Source: WGMI01 sp041739275
GTDB lineage: Bacteria > Bacteroidota > Bacteroidia > Flavobacteriales > Schleiferiaceae
Direction of reading: 5' to 3'
NCBI GenBank assembly: GCA_041739275.1
Contig: JBGSOF010000007.1
Location: 28,327 to 92,326, forward strand
Length of the DNA stretch: 64,000 bases
The position numbers and the translations under genes were made by a program. A model generated the notes under the pieces. That model saw only the letters and a list, made by a program, of their open reading frames with translations, did no database searches and was not told where the DNA came from. The first letter of the stretch is position 1, and every line of letters begins with the position of its first letter. This document shows positions 42,834 to 51,077 of the stretch, one piece after another.

Positions 42834-43771
42834 AAGCGTGCCTCAGTTTGAGGAGCCCCTTGAGTGCCAAGCTCTCCGATCTGTTTATGGGCAAAGTGAA
42901 AATCGACCAATCCATCGAGCGGTCTGGCGACGACCTGGCCCAAGCGCAGACCTTCTTCAGCCAAGACCGTTTCGAGAATTCCTTTGAAGTGCCAAGCCAC
43001 GCTGCCCACAAAATTGACTTCGACCGCTCGGGCTTCGGGATAACACAAAACGTGGATGTCGCGAAACAGTCGAAAACCCTCGAGCACAGTGCTTTCGACC
43101 CAAGGGAGATCCGCGTGCTGCCCGAGCAATCTCGAAAAGGAAGCGAGCCAAACATTGGCGTTGGGGCGGTTGTAGACCGCTTCGACGATGCGCTCTTTGG
43201 TGAGCTCAAAATCGTCTTTCAAAGCTTGTTCGAGCGGAGCAGGTAGTTTTTTGTACAGAAATTGACTCAAAAGTCTCTTGCCCAGCCAACTCGCCGAGCC
43301 TTCATCTCCGAGGATATACGCCAAGGCGGGCACTTCTTCTCGCAAGGTGCATCCGTCGAAGTAGACCGAATTCGAACCGGTTCCGAGGATGCAGGCGATC
43401 TCCGGAACCCCGCGATAAGTGGCATAGGCCGCGGAATACAGATCGTGATCGACTTCAATTTCGGCCGAAGAAAACACGGGGCGAAGCCCTTCGAGAACAA
43501 TTCGATTCAGCTTGGGGCTGCTGCAACCCGCTCCATAAAAAAAAATCTTTTCGACCCTCTTCGACCACTCGCCCACATCCGGATTCTCTCGAAGCGTTTG
43601 TTCGATAAAACTCGAGGAATGAAAGTAGGGATTAAACCCCATGCTCGAAAAGCGAATGTATTCTTTCCGACTGCGCTCGACAGCGATCCAATCGCATTTG
43701 GTCGAACCGCTTTCGGCGATCAAAATCAGGGGTTTAGGCTGCTCATTTGGCTGCATAGGCTCAAGCTGCAT
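42830..43771 (-). CDS. BadF/BadG-type sugar kinase (N-acetylglucosamine kinase-like)
   Basis: ATP-dependent kinase of the ASKHA fold, 313 residues. The phosphate-1 motif LIAESGSTKCDWI is near residue 16, FFYGAGCSSPKLN near 96, and CILGTGSNSVYFDG with the GDEGSASWLGKRLL segment further on, as in eukaryotic-type GlcNAc kinases of Bacteroidota. At the head of a maltose-phosphorylase operon its likely role is phosphorylating the glucose released by GH65. ATG 43771 is supported by a -7 box 6 nt upstream; ATG 43756 is an alternative. Confidence 0.85.
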   Translation of the reverse strand: MQLEPMQPNEQPKPLILIAESGSTKCDWIAVERSRKEYIRFSSMGFNPYFHSSSFIEQTLRENPDVGEWSKRVEKIFFYGAGCSSPKLNRIVLEGLRPVFSSAEIEVDHDLYSAAYATYRGVPEIACILGTGSNSVYFDGCTLREEVPALAYILGDEGSASWLGKRLLSQFLYKKLPAPLEQALKDDFELTKERIVEAVYNRPNANVWLASFSRLLGQHADLPWVESTVLEGFRLFRDIHVLCYPEARAVEVNFVGSVAWHFKGILETVLAEEGLRLGQVVARPLDGLVDFHFAHKQIGELGTQGAPQTEARL

Positions 43772-43777
43772 GGTGGG

Positions 43778-43785
43778 GAAAGATA
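43778..43785 (-). promoter_or_regulatory. -7-like box of the maltodextrin operon
   Basis: TATCTTTC on the minus strand, one mismatch to TAnnTTTG, lies 6 nt before the kinase ATG. This would drive the run of ten minus-strand genes down to 33850. Confidence 0.45.
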
Positions 43786-43864
43786 CAAAAGCGGCCGAAT
43801 GAGCGCTTGGTGTTCAAAACACACTGTCCAAACGCTCGGAGCGAAGAAAATTGGGCTTGAGCCG

Positions 43865-45931
43865 CTATTCGACGATCAGACGCTGAACGCTTGAACCCGA
43901 GCTTCCTGAGATTTCGATCGGATAGATTCCACGCGCCAAATCAAAGGGCAGTTTCACTTCAAAGGGAGAACTGCCAGACAGAGGGGCCGACCAAAGCAGC
44001 CTCCCCAGGCGGTCGAAAACTTTGATTGCGAAGGGCTCTGATCGAAGACTCTCCGACGAAATCCAAAAAGTCGAGCCGCTCACCGGATTCGGATACACCG
44101 AAAAGCCCGCAAGCATTTGTTCGGGTGAACTCAAGATGCCCGCAAGTTCGATTTCGTCGAGGTAGAAATTGTTGGCGCCCTCGGCGGTAAACTCAAATCG
44201 AAATACGAGCGGCGTTGGATTGCCCGCCCAATTGCCCAAGTCAATCACGGCCTGCCTCCATTCAGACGACGTGGGCACGTACTCCGCGGTTTCGTTCAAA
44301 CTCGTATTCGTGCTCAACTGATTGCCTCCGAGCACGCGCAGTGTGGTCCAGGTTTGTCCACAGTCGGGGCTCACAAAAACCCTGAGCGCGCTCAAACCGG
44401 CAGAAACGCGCTTTTGAAACGCATACTGAAATCGCAATTCAGCCTGAGTGTACAAGCTCAAATTGATCGGTTGTGAAATCAAATCGTCCACTTGTCCGTT
44501 GGTGGTCAGAAATGCGCGAATGCGCAGACCTCCGCTGTTGGCGTAGCCTATGTTTTGGAGTTCGTAGAACCAATCGTCCTGGTGCGAATGAACCGTCCAT
44601 TCAGCATTGGGAACCTGCCCGAGATTGAATCCGCCCGAAATCAAGGCGGCTGCCGGGAGGCTGCTTTGCCCCACGCGAACCGCGCCCGACTTGGTGGTTT
44701 GTCCGTTGCCCGCCGCATTCGTCGCAGTTAAAGTGACATCGTACACTCCGGGGGTGGAATAGGTCACCACGGGATTGGCCGCGTTGCTGCTCGAGGGGCT
44801 TCCTCCCGGAAAGTTCCAGGCAAATGAGGCTTGATTTCCACCGATCGATCCTGCTTCGAAAGCCACCGTTCCGCCGGCACACACCACGTTTCGGTTCTGA
44901 TCTATTCGCGCGCTCGGAGCACAAACTTGCCCTGTCGCCCCCGTGGCGGTAAGGTTGGCCGAAGAAGCCACGTCGCCCCGAAGCGCAAACTGCGAAATCG
45001 AATTTTTCATCACGGTCTTTTGCCCTTGCGTAAAAGTGTTTTGGCAGTCTTCGTCGCTGTAATCCATGTAATTCTCGAGCATGTCGGGCAAATCGGGGCT
45101 GTCGTTCGAACAGCTGTTGGCCCCGAGCGGACAACCATTCGAAGCCAAAGCCACCGGCGGGGTGTCTGCCACTTGGTCTCCCCCGCTACAGCCCCCTTGG
45201 AACGGATGCCTCAGCCCGAAATAATGGCCGACTTCATGGGTGAGGGTGCGTCCGAGACTTTCACTGACTGCACTCCCGATGGTGCCGACGCGGTCGTGTC
45301 TCACTACAATTCCATCGAGGCTTGCCGGTTGATTGGCCGAAGGCGGATAAGCGTATCCGAGCACGGTTCCCGTCGTGATACTGATATCGATTGAGCGCAC
45401 CACCCAAACGTTGAGATATTTTGAATTGTCCCAAGAAATCAAACTTTTGACATTGTTGCTCGCGTCAATGCTCAAATTCGATTGGACGCGATTGATTCCG
45501 TTGGTGCAATTGCCCTGAGGGTCGCGCGTAGCCAGTTTAAATTCGATTTCGGGATCGGCCGCCACTGCCTGAAAAATGCCGCGCAGGTTGGAAGCATCCG
45601 CATTCTGCCTGCGAAAATCGAGGTTGAGGATGCGCAACTGATCCAAAACTTGAGCCTCAGAGATATTGTCGCTGCCGTCGGCATATATAATGTGGAAGAC
45701 CACGGGGATGACATGCACTACTTGCTGAGCGGACTCTGCGAGCGGATGGGCGCGAAACAAAAGGGAATCGGCCTTCAGGCGCTCCGCGCGATATTCGGGT
45801 TCCGATTCAAGTGAGGAAAGCACGGCGTCGAATCCGCAAATTTCTTGAGCTGTTGCAGTTTGAAAAAAGACAAAGGCGAATGCAAAAAGAAGGAGCGGCT
45901 TCGACGAGAAGCCGAGAGTTTGCTTGGGCAT
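43865..45931 (-). CDS. M43 (pappalysin-type) metalloprotease with PKD domain and T9SS sorting tail
   Basis: Secreted zinc protease of 688 residues. Order: signal peptide (ending TATAQ, ~28), propeptide-like region, M43 catalytic domain with HEVGHYFGLRH (~232-242) and the Met-turn NYMDYSDE, a PKD-like domain (~335-420, FEAGSIGGNQASFAWNFPGGSPSSS...VTYSTPGVYDVTLTATN), a MAM/jelly-roll-like domain (~440-590), and a type A T9SS C-terminal sorting domain (FSVYPNPVSGSTFWISS...VKLPFDLARGIYPIEI). It is expected to cross the outer membrane by T9SS and remain on the surface or be released. ATG 45931; a TATTTTCG box lies at 45960-45967 on the minus strand. Confidence 0.92.
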   Translation of the reverse strand: MPKQTLGFSSKPLLLFAFAFVFFQTATAQEICGFDAVLSSLESEPEYRAERLKADSLLFRAHPLAESAQQVVHVIPVVFHIIYADGSDNISEAQVLDQLRILNLDFRRQNADASNLRGIFQAVAADPEIEFKLATRDPQGNCTNGINRVQSNLSIDASNNVKSLISWDNSKYLNVWVVRSIDISITTGTVLGYAYPPSANQPASLDGIVVRHDRVGTIGSAVSESLGRTLTHEVGHYFGLRHPFQGGCSGGDQVADTPPVALASNGCPLGANSCSNDSPDLPDMLENYMDYSDEDCQNTFTQGQKTVMKNSISQFALRGDVASSANLTATGATGQVCAPSARIDQNRNVVCAGGTVAFEAGSIGGNQASFAWNFPGGSPSSSNAANPVVTYSTPGVYDVTLTATNAAGNGQTTKSGAVRVGQSSLPAAALISGGFNLGQVPNAEWTVHSHQDDWFYELQNIGYANSGGLRIRAFLTTNGQVDDLISQPINLSLYTQAELRFQYAFQKRVSAGLSALRVFVSPDCGQTWTTLRVLGGNQLSTNTSLNETAEYVPTSSEWRQAVIDLGNWAGNPTPLVFRFEFTAEGANNFYLDEIELAGILSSPEQMLAGFSVYPNPVSGSTFWISSESLRSEPFAIKVFDRLGRLLWSAPLSGSSPFEVKLPFDLARGIYPIEISGSSGSSVQRLIVE

Positions 45932-46053
45932 GAGCAAGATTTTTGGGAAAGGGGGACAGCGAAAATACTCACGAAAGCCAAGACCTTGGCACTGCGAACG
46001 ATGCCCAATGTGTTAACGGTTAATCGAATCTTGAATAAATTTCGTAGAAATCG

Positions 46054-46225
46054 TTTGTCTTCAATCGGAAAGCTTTGTAATTTCGCAGCCCGTTTTTCTG
46101 CATCAAATCGCTGGGTTTGTGTTTCTCGATGAGAAACATTTTTCCGCCGACCCTTGAAGAGCGCCGGTTAGGTGCGATGCCGCTGCGGGAAAAGACACGT
46201 AAAAAACGACAATACGCATTAGCCA
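46054..46225 (+). promoter_or_regulatory. rplM-rpsI promoter and structured leader
   Basis: TTTG (46054-46057), 20 bp, and TAATTTCG (46078-46085) form a -33/-7 pair with one mismatch. The ~135-nt leader holds a perfect hairpin, GTTTCTC (46121-46127), GAT loop, GAGAAAC (46131-46137), and a GC-rich stretch near 46142-46185. Autoregulatory L13 leaders have been described in several phyla; whether this one belongs to such a class needs covariance comparison. Confidence 0.45.
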
Positions 46226-46681
46226 GTGGACGCTCTATCCTATAAGACCGTATCGGTCAACAAGGCCTCGGCCGACAAACAGTGGGTTTTGGTCGATGCC
46301 GAAGGCCAAAGCCTCGGGCGCATGGCCAGCAAAGTGGCCAAGTTGATCCGCGGCAAGCACAAGACCAGCTTTACCCCGAATTCCGACTGTGGCGACAACG
46401 TCATCATTGTCAATGCCGCCAAGGTGGCCTTGACCGGAAAGAAGTGGAACGACAAGGAATACATCAGCCACACGGGCTACCCCGGCGGTCAGCGATTTAT
46501 TACGAGTCTCGAATTGTTTCAAAAGAGTCCGATCAAACTGATCGAAGCTTCGGTGCGCGGAATGTTGCCGAAGAATCGCCTCGGACGCGCATTGTTCCGC
46601 AACCTCCACGTTTTTGAAGGCACCGAGCATCCCCATGTCGCTCAGCAGCCCAAAGTCATTAACCTGAACGATTTCAACTGA
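46226..46681 (+). CDS. rplM: 50S ribosomal protein L13
   Basis: Large-subunit protein, 151 residues. LSYKTVSVNKASADKQWVLVDAEGQSLGRMASKVAKLIRGKHK, DCGDNVIIVNAAKVALTGKKW, HTGYPGGQRF and GMLPKNRLGRALFRNLHVFEGTEHPH match L13 fully. GTG start at 46226 fits the usual Bacteroidota N-terminus MD(A/T)LSYKT. rpsI follows after 2 bp. Confidence 0.97.
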   Translation: MDALSYKTVSVNKASADKQWVLVDAEGQSLGRMASKVAKLIRGKHKTSFTPNSDCGDNVIIVNAAKVALTGKKWNDKEYISHTGYPGGQRFITSLELFQKSPIKLIEASVRGMLPKNRLGRALFRNLHVFEGTEHPHVAQQPKVINLNDFN

Positions 46682-46683
46682 AT

Positions 46684-47082
46684 ATGGCCTTTATTCACAG
46701 CCTCGGACGCCGTAAGACCGCAGTAGCCCGCGTATACATTGAGCGCGTGAGCAGCGAAGAGGAAGCCACCATTATGGTGAACCGCCGCGATTACAAAGAG
46801 TACTTCGGCACCCCGGCTCTTCACTACAAAATCGAGCAAGCGCTCCGCGCCGTGGATTCCTTCGGAAGCATTCGCGTTCGCGTAAACGTAGAAGGAGGAG
46901 GAATTACAGGCCAAGCAGAAGCCATCCGCCTCGGAATTTCTCGCGCCCTTTGCGAAGAAAACCCCGAAAGCCGCGCAAGTTTAAAGCCCGAGGGCTTCCT
47001 GACCCGCGACCCGCGCATGGTCGAACGCAAAAAATTCGGTCAGAAAAAAGCACGCAAGCGCTTCCAGTTCTCGAAGCGTTAA
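46684..47082 (+). CDS. rpsI: 30S ribosomal protein S9
   Basis: Small-subunit protein, 132 residues: HSLGRRKTAVARVYI at the start, GGGITGQAEAIRLGISRALCEENPESRASLKPEGFLTRDPRMVERKKFGQKKARKRFQFSKR at the end, including the C-terminal KR tail that contacts P-site tRNA. Coupled to rplM. Confidence 0.98.
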   Translation: MAFIHSLGRRKTAVARVYIERVSSEEEATIMVNRRDYKEYFGTPALHYKIEQALRAVDSFGSIRVRVNVEGGGITGQAEAIRLGISRALCEENPESRASLKPEGFLTRDPRMVERKKFGQKKARKRFQFSKR

Positions 47083-47178
47083 TTTCCAGATTTCTTCAAC
47101 CCTCCAAACTTTCGGGACTGTCGCCTTTTTGTGGCGCGCTACCCGGGAGTTGTTTAACCCTCGTTTAAACCCAAGGAC

Positions 47179-47943
47179 ATGTCCAACATCGACGTAAAAG
47201 AACTTCTCGACGCAGGGGTGCACTTCGGTCACCTGACGCGCAAGTGGCATCCCAACATGGCTCCGTACATTTTTATGGAGCGCAACGGGATTCACATCAT
47301 CGACCTCCAGAAAACGGCTGCCAAGCTCGAGCAAGCAGGCTCTGTTCTTCAGAAAATGGCCTCTCAGGGAAAGAAAATTCTATTTGTCGCTACCAAGAAA
47401 CAGGCCAAGGAAATCGTGTCGAACTACGCAGAGCAAATGAACATGCCCTATATCGTTGAGCGCTGGCCCGGCGGCATGTTGACCAATTTTGTAACGATTC
47501 GCAAGGCGGTTAAGAAGATGTCGAACATCGACCGCATGAAGGCCGACGGCACCTTTGACACGCTTTCAAAGCGCGAGCGTTTGCAAGTAGATCGGCAGCG
47601 CGCCAAACTGGAGAAAAACCTCGGTTCGATCTCAGAAATGAGCCGTTTGCCCGCCGCTTTGTTTATCATCGACATCAAGCGCGAGCACATCGCGGTGGCC
47701 GAGGCCAAGAATCTCGGCATTCCCACCTTTGGCATCGTAGATACCAATTCGAATCCCTTTGAAGTGGATTATGCCATTCCGGGCAACGACGACGCGAGCA
47801 AGAGCATCGCGATCTTGATGAAGCACGTAACAAACTCTGTTCTTTCGGGCTTGACCGACCGCAAAGAAGAGCGCGAGAAGCCTGCCGACGAAAAGATCCG
47901 CCGCAAAGCAGCGGAGCGCGTAGGTACCGAAGACGACGAATAA
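47179..47943 (+). CDS. rpsB: 30S ribosomal protein S2
   Basis: Small-subunit protein, 254 residues: LLDAGVHFGHLTRKWHPNMAPYIF, IIDLQKT, KKILFVATKKQAKEIV, RWPGGMLTNF, and PAALFIIDIKREHIAVAEAKNLGIPTFGIVDTNSNP. The C-terminal tail is highly charged. It follows rpsI by 96 bp; a separate promoter is possible but not clear. Confidence 0.98.
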   Translation: MSNIDVKELLDAGVHFGHLTRKWHPNMAPYIFMERNGIHIIDLQKTAAKLEQAGSVLQKMASQGKKILFVATKKQAKEIVSNYAEQMNMPYIVERWPGGMLTNFVTIRKAVKKMSNIDRMKADGTFDTLSKRERLQVDRQRAKLEKNLGSISEMSRLPAALFIIDIKREHIAVAEAKNLGIPTFGIVDTNSNPFEVDYAIPGNDDASKSIAILMKHVTNSVLSGLTDRKEEREKPADEKIRRKAAERVGTEDDE

Positions 47944-47987
47944 GAAACACGCTCCTTAACACAAGGTTAACCCGAAGACCTCGGGCG

Positions 47988-48026
47988 AACAGGGGCCGGA
48001 TCGCGAATTTTGCCCCTGTTTTTTTT
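47988..48026 (+). terminator. intrinsic terminator or attenuator between rpsB and tsf
   Basis: AACAGGGGC (47988-47996) pairs with GCCCCTGTT (48012-48020), 15-nt loop, followed by eight T. It lies 29 bp before the tsf ATG, so it may set a lower level of tsf relative to rpsB. A smaller CCCGA/TCGGG stem is just upstream. Confidence 0.75.
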
Positions 48027-48054
48027 GCGACCAACCAAACCTATCTCAACTGAA

Positions 48055-48882
48055 ATGGCGAACATCACCGCATCGGATGTAAACAAACTGCGTCAAATGA
48101 CCGGCGCAGGCATGATGGACTGTAAATCGGCTCTGACCGAGGCCAACGGCGACTTTGAAGAAGCCATTGACATCCTCCGCAAGAAAGGTCAAAAAGTAGC
48201 CGCGAAGCGCGCCGACCGCGATGCCACCGAGGGAATTGTCCTGGCCGGTACCACCGCTGCGCAAAATATTGGCTTGGTGTTCAGCTTGAACTGCGAAACC
48301 GACTTTGTGGCCAAAAACGAGGGCTATCAATCTTTGGCCAAGCGCCTTCTCGAAATCGCCATGGAGAACCTCCCCGCCGATCTCGATGCATTCAAGGCTT
48401 TGCCCTTTGACAGCGGAATGAGCGTTGCCGAAAAGTTGATCGAACAAACCGGAGTCATCGGCGAGAAGATCGACATCATGGCCTACGAAAAGATCGAGGC
48501 TCCGTTTGTGGCGCACTACATCCACGCCGGTAGCAAACTGGCCACGTTGGTGGGTATGAACAAAGAGGCTGCCGAGGCTGGACGCAATGTGGCCATGCAA
48601 GCGGCTGCGATGAACCCTGTGGCGTTAAACCGCGATGCCGTTTCTCAGGAAATGATCGAACGCGAACTCGAAATTGGCCGCGAACTGGCGCGTCAAGAGG
48701 GCAAGCCCGAGAATATGCTCGACAAGATTGCCGAGGGTCGTTTGAACAAGTTCTACAAAGAGAGCACTTTGGTGGAGCAGGAGTTCATCAAAGACTCAAA
48801 ACTCAGCGTAGCTCAATACCTCACCTCAGTGGACAAAGAACTCGCTTTGACTTCTTTCTCTCGCGTTGGTTTGGGAGTGTAA
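48055..48882 (+). CDS. tsf: elongation factor Ts
   Basis: Guanine-nucleotide exchange factor for EF-Tu, 275 residues. MANITASDVNKLRQMTGAGMMDCKSALTEANGDFEEAIDILRKKG, the core VFSLNCETDFVAKNEGY (the TDFV motif) and AMNPVALNRDAVSQEMIERE are diagnostic. ATG 48055 is chosen; an in-frame ATG at 48010 lies in the terminator. In many Bacteroidota pyrH-frr would follow; here a terminator ends the unit. Confidence 0.97.
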   Translation: MANITASDVNKLRQMTGAGMMDCKSALTEANGDFEEAIDILRKKGQKVAAKRADRDATEGIVLAGTTAAQNIGLVFSLNCETDFVAKNEGYQSLAKRLLEIAMENLPADLDAFKALPFDSGMSVAEKLIEQTGVIGEKIDIMAYEKIEAPFVAHYIHAGSKLATLVGMNKEAAEAGRNVAMQAAAMNPVALNRDAVSQEMIERELEIGRELARQEGKPENMLDKIAEGRLNKFYKESTLVEQEFIKDSKLSVAQYLTSVDKELALTSFSRVGLGV

Positions 48883-48906
48883 ACCAACCGCCAAGCATTT
48901 TCGACG

Positions 48907-48938
48907 AGCCGTCTCTGAAAAGGGGCGGCTTTTTTTTT
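48907..48938 (+). terminator. intrinsic terminator after tsf
   Basis: AGCCGTCTC (48907-48915) and GGGGCGGCT (48922-48930) make a 9-bp stem with two G-T pairs and a TGAAAA loop, followed by a nine-T run. Confidence 0.85.
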
Positions 48939-48960
48939 GGTTGGAGCGGGGGAGTGATTT

Positions 48961-49020
48961 TATACCGATGAGTATTATACCGATTGGTATTATACCTTTG
49001 GGTATAATACCGAAGAGTAT
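48961..49020 (+). repeat. four tandem 15-bp palindromic repeats
   Basis: Exactly four 15-bp units fill 48961-49020: TATACCGATGAGTAT, TATACCGATTGGTAT, TATACCTTTGGGTAT, AATACCGAAGAGTAT. Each is a small inverted repeat ATACC-N4-GGTAT; the outer two have one mismatch. The array ends 4 bp before the ATPase ATG. Read in the gene's frame it would encode repeats like IIPIG. Unit 3 also contains TACCTTTG (48993-49000), a perfect TAnnTTTG, so the array may hold the promoter. Confidence 0.9.
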
Positions 49021-49024
49021 AAAA

Positions 49025-50176
49025 ATGAAAAAATCCCCTTTTGTCTATGGAACGAGCCTCAATACGCACGCGTTCACGAATCGTGACGAAGAAATAAAGA
49101 GGCTGTACTCCAATTTGACCAATGGAGTGAATACCTCGGTGATTTCGCCGCGTCGCTGGGGTAAAACATCCTTGGTGGAGAGGGTCACTTCCGAAATTCG
49201 AACGCACGAGCCAGGGATCAAAGTGGTTCATTTTGACCTGTATTCGGTCAATAGCGAGGCTTCATTCTTGGAAGCTTTTGCACGAGAGGTGATCAAAGCA
49301 TCCAGTCCCCAATGGCAAGAGTGGGTCAAAGTGGTTGGGGAGGTGTTCAAGAAAATCACCCCGCGCCTGAACTTTGGCGCCGATCCCTTCAATGACTTTT
49401 CGTTGAGTCTGGACTGGAAGGATTTGGAAAAAAACAGCGACGAAATTCTCAACCTCCCCGAGTCGATTGCCCAGGCCAGAAACGGGCAATTCATCATCTG
49501 CCTCGATGAATTTCAGAATCTGGGGACTTTTCCAAATGCACTTGAATTGCAAAAGAAGCTCAGGGCGCAATGGCAGCGACAACAAAGGGTTACCTATTGT
49601 CTTTACGGAAGCAAAAGGCATATGATGACCGAGATTTTCAACCACCCCTCGGCTCCTTTTTATCGATTTGGGGACATCATGTTGCTGCCGAAAATCCGAC
49701 GAGAGAAGTGGATCTCGTTTATTCAACAGGGGTTTCTCGATACCCAAAAAGAGATTGATTATTCGTTGGCGGCAGCCATTGCAGGGCGGATGAAGGATCA
49801 CTCCTGGTATGTACAACAACTGGCGCACTACACTTGGAATGCGACGGAACAGCGTGCGGGTTGGGATGAATTCAATGGGGCCCTTGAAGAGCTGATTCAG
49901 GCCAATGCGCCCTTCTATATGCGCGAAATGGAAGGTCTCAGTGCTACTCAGGCCAATCTCTTGGTGGCCATTGCCCACAGAGAAACCCAATTGACCAGTG
50001 TCTCTGCCATGCAAACCCACGCTTTAGGCACACCGAACAACGTGAGTAAGAATGTGAAAACCTTAGTTCAACAAGACATCATCCACGAAACCGAAACGGG
50101 CTATGAGTTCCTCGATCCGGCCTTTGAGCTCTGGTTCCGGAAACGCTTTTTGAACGAGGGGTATTTGGAGGGGTAG
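49025..50176 (+). CDS. AAA-type ATPase of the archaeal-ATPase-like (PF01637-type) family
   Basis: A 383-residue P-loop ATPase. FVYGTSLNTHAFTNRDEEIKRL precedes the Walker A ISPRRWGKTSLVERV (~residues 40-54) and Walker B FIICLDEFQNL (~residue 158). The C-terminal ~110 residues form a winged-helix-type region (LSATQANLLVAIAHRETQLTSVSAMQTHALGTPNNVSKNVKTLVQQDIIHETETGYEFLDPAFELWFRKRF). Families of this type are common in Bacteroidota and archaea, often in accessory regions, and their role is unclear. ATG 49025 lies just after the 15-bp array; the open frame continues upstream through the array into tsf. Confidence 0.82.
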   Translation: MKKSPFVYGTSLNTHAFTNRDEEIKRLYSNLTNGVNTSVISPRRWGKTSLVERVTSEIRTHEPGIKVVHFDLYSVNSEASFLEAFAREVIKASSPQWQEWVKVVGEVFKKITPRLNFGADPFNDFSLSLDWKDLEKNSDEILNLPESIAQARNGQFIICLDEFQNLGTFPNALELQKKLRAQWQRQQRVTYCLYGSKRHMMTEIFNHPSAPFYRFGDIMLLPKIRREKWISFIQQGFLDTQKEIDYSLAAAIAGRMKDHSWYVQQLAHYTWNATEQRAGWDEFNGALEELIQANAPFYMREMEGLSATQANLLVAIAHRETQLTSVSAMQTHALGTPNNVSKNVKTLVQQDIIHETETGYEFLDPAFELWFRKRFLNEGYLEG

Positions 50177-50431
50177 ACTATTGTACCCATTTAGGCTAGT
50201 ATTGCGCCGAAGCTTACTTTAGTGTCAATGGAATCTGGCGTTTGGTTTAAAAGAAGGGTACCCGAGGGTATGCTCAACGTGTCAGAACAACGAGAACACG
50301 TCCTTCTATAATCTCCCGTGAAATTGAGTCGGATAAACCTCTAGGGAAAGGTTACATCGGGAATGCCCAGAATCTGAGCTATTCACCAGAATCACGCTGC
50401 ATCAGGCGATGAACCTTGAGTGTGATTTGAT
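50177..50431. other. intergenic region before abiE
   Basis: 255 bp with no supported gene, tRNA or repeat. Confidence 0.5.
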
Positions 50432-50466
50432 TTTCGTCCCAAATTTTAACTATATTTGGGACGAAA
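50432..50466 (+). promoter_or_regulatory. abiE promoter with 13-bp inverted repeat
   Basis: TTTCGTCCCAAAT (50432-50444) and ATTTGGGACGAAA (50454-50466) are perfect 13-bp inverted repeats with a 9-nt spacer. The -7 box TATATTTG (50451-50458) is inside the repeat and the ATG at 50466 is at its end. AbiEi antitoxins bind inverted repeats in their own promoter, so this is the likely autoregulatory operator. Confidence 0.75.
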
Positions 50467-51077
50467 TGATTTTTCAAGAAAGACCACGCGTAGAAAAATC
50501 CATCGCCGAGGCGGTTGAATCCTACCCCGGAGGAAGCATACTGTTTGTCGATGACTTTCTGGACTATGGCAGTCCCGAAAGCGTTAAAAAAGCATTGTTC
50601 CGTTTAAATGAAAAGGAAGTCCTCTTCCGACTGGCCCATGGGATATATCTGTTTCCCAAAAGAGACCCAGAACTGGGAAATCTCTTTCCCTCCACCGACG
50701 ATATCGCTAAAGCCATCGCCAGAAGGGATAAAGCACACATTCTTCCCACTGGGGTCCACGCCTTAAACAAACTTGGGTTGTCTACCCAAATACCCATGAA
50801 GGTGGTTTACCTCACCGACGGTACTGCACGAACGGTTACCGTGGGCAAGCGTACTATCGCCTTTCGACGTACCAGTCCCAAGAACCTATTAATGCAGGGT
50901 GAAATCAGCAGTTTGGTGATACAGGCCCTCAAAACCCTCGGTCAACACCAGATCGATGAAGAAATTCTGAAGAGAATCCTTGAGCTCCTACAAAAAGAAA
51001 AGAAACAACACATCGTCCACGACGCGAAGCTGTCCCCTGCTTGGATCTACAAAATACTCATGAACGCGCTGAATTGA
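50466..51077 (+). CDS. AbiEi-type antitoxin/transcriptional regulator (DUF6088 family)
   Basis: Antitoxin of a type IV toxin-antitoxin pair. The 203-residue protein begins MIFQERPRVEKSIAEAVESYPGGSILFVDDFLDYGSPESVKKALFRLNEKEVLFRLAHGIYLFP, a winged-helix region typical of DUF6088/AbiEi, followed by the antitoxin domain (HILPTGVHALNKLGLSTQIPMKVVYLTDGTARTVTVGKRTIAFRRTSPKNL). ATG 50466 is chosen because the -7 box ends 7 nt before it. The stop overlaps the toxin start. A decayed copy of its 5' end is at 53468. Confidence 0.88.
   Translation: MIFQERPRVEKSIAEAVESYPGGSILFVDDFLDYGSPESVKKALFRLNEKEVLFRLAHGIYLFPKRDPELGNLFPSTDDIAKAIARRDKAHILPTGVHALNKLGLSTQIPMKVVYLTDGTARTVTVGKRTIAFRRTSPKNLLMQGEISSLVIQALKTLGQHQIDEEILKRILELLQKEKKQHIVHDAKLSPAWIYKILMNALN

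Noticed and set aside
48866..49024. Start of the ATPase at GTG/ATG codons inside the tsf 3' end or the 15-bp array
   Set aside because: The conserved N-terminus begins at MKKSPFVYGTS (49025) and a tsf terminator lies in between; translation through the array remains only a possibility.
50177..50431. tRNA or small RNA gene before abiE
   Set aside because: No cloverleaf, T-loop GGTTCGAATCC-type motif or terminator was found.
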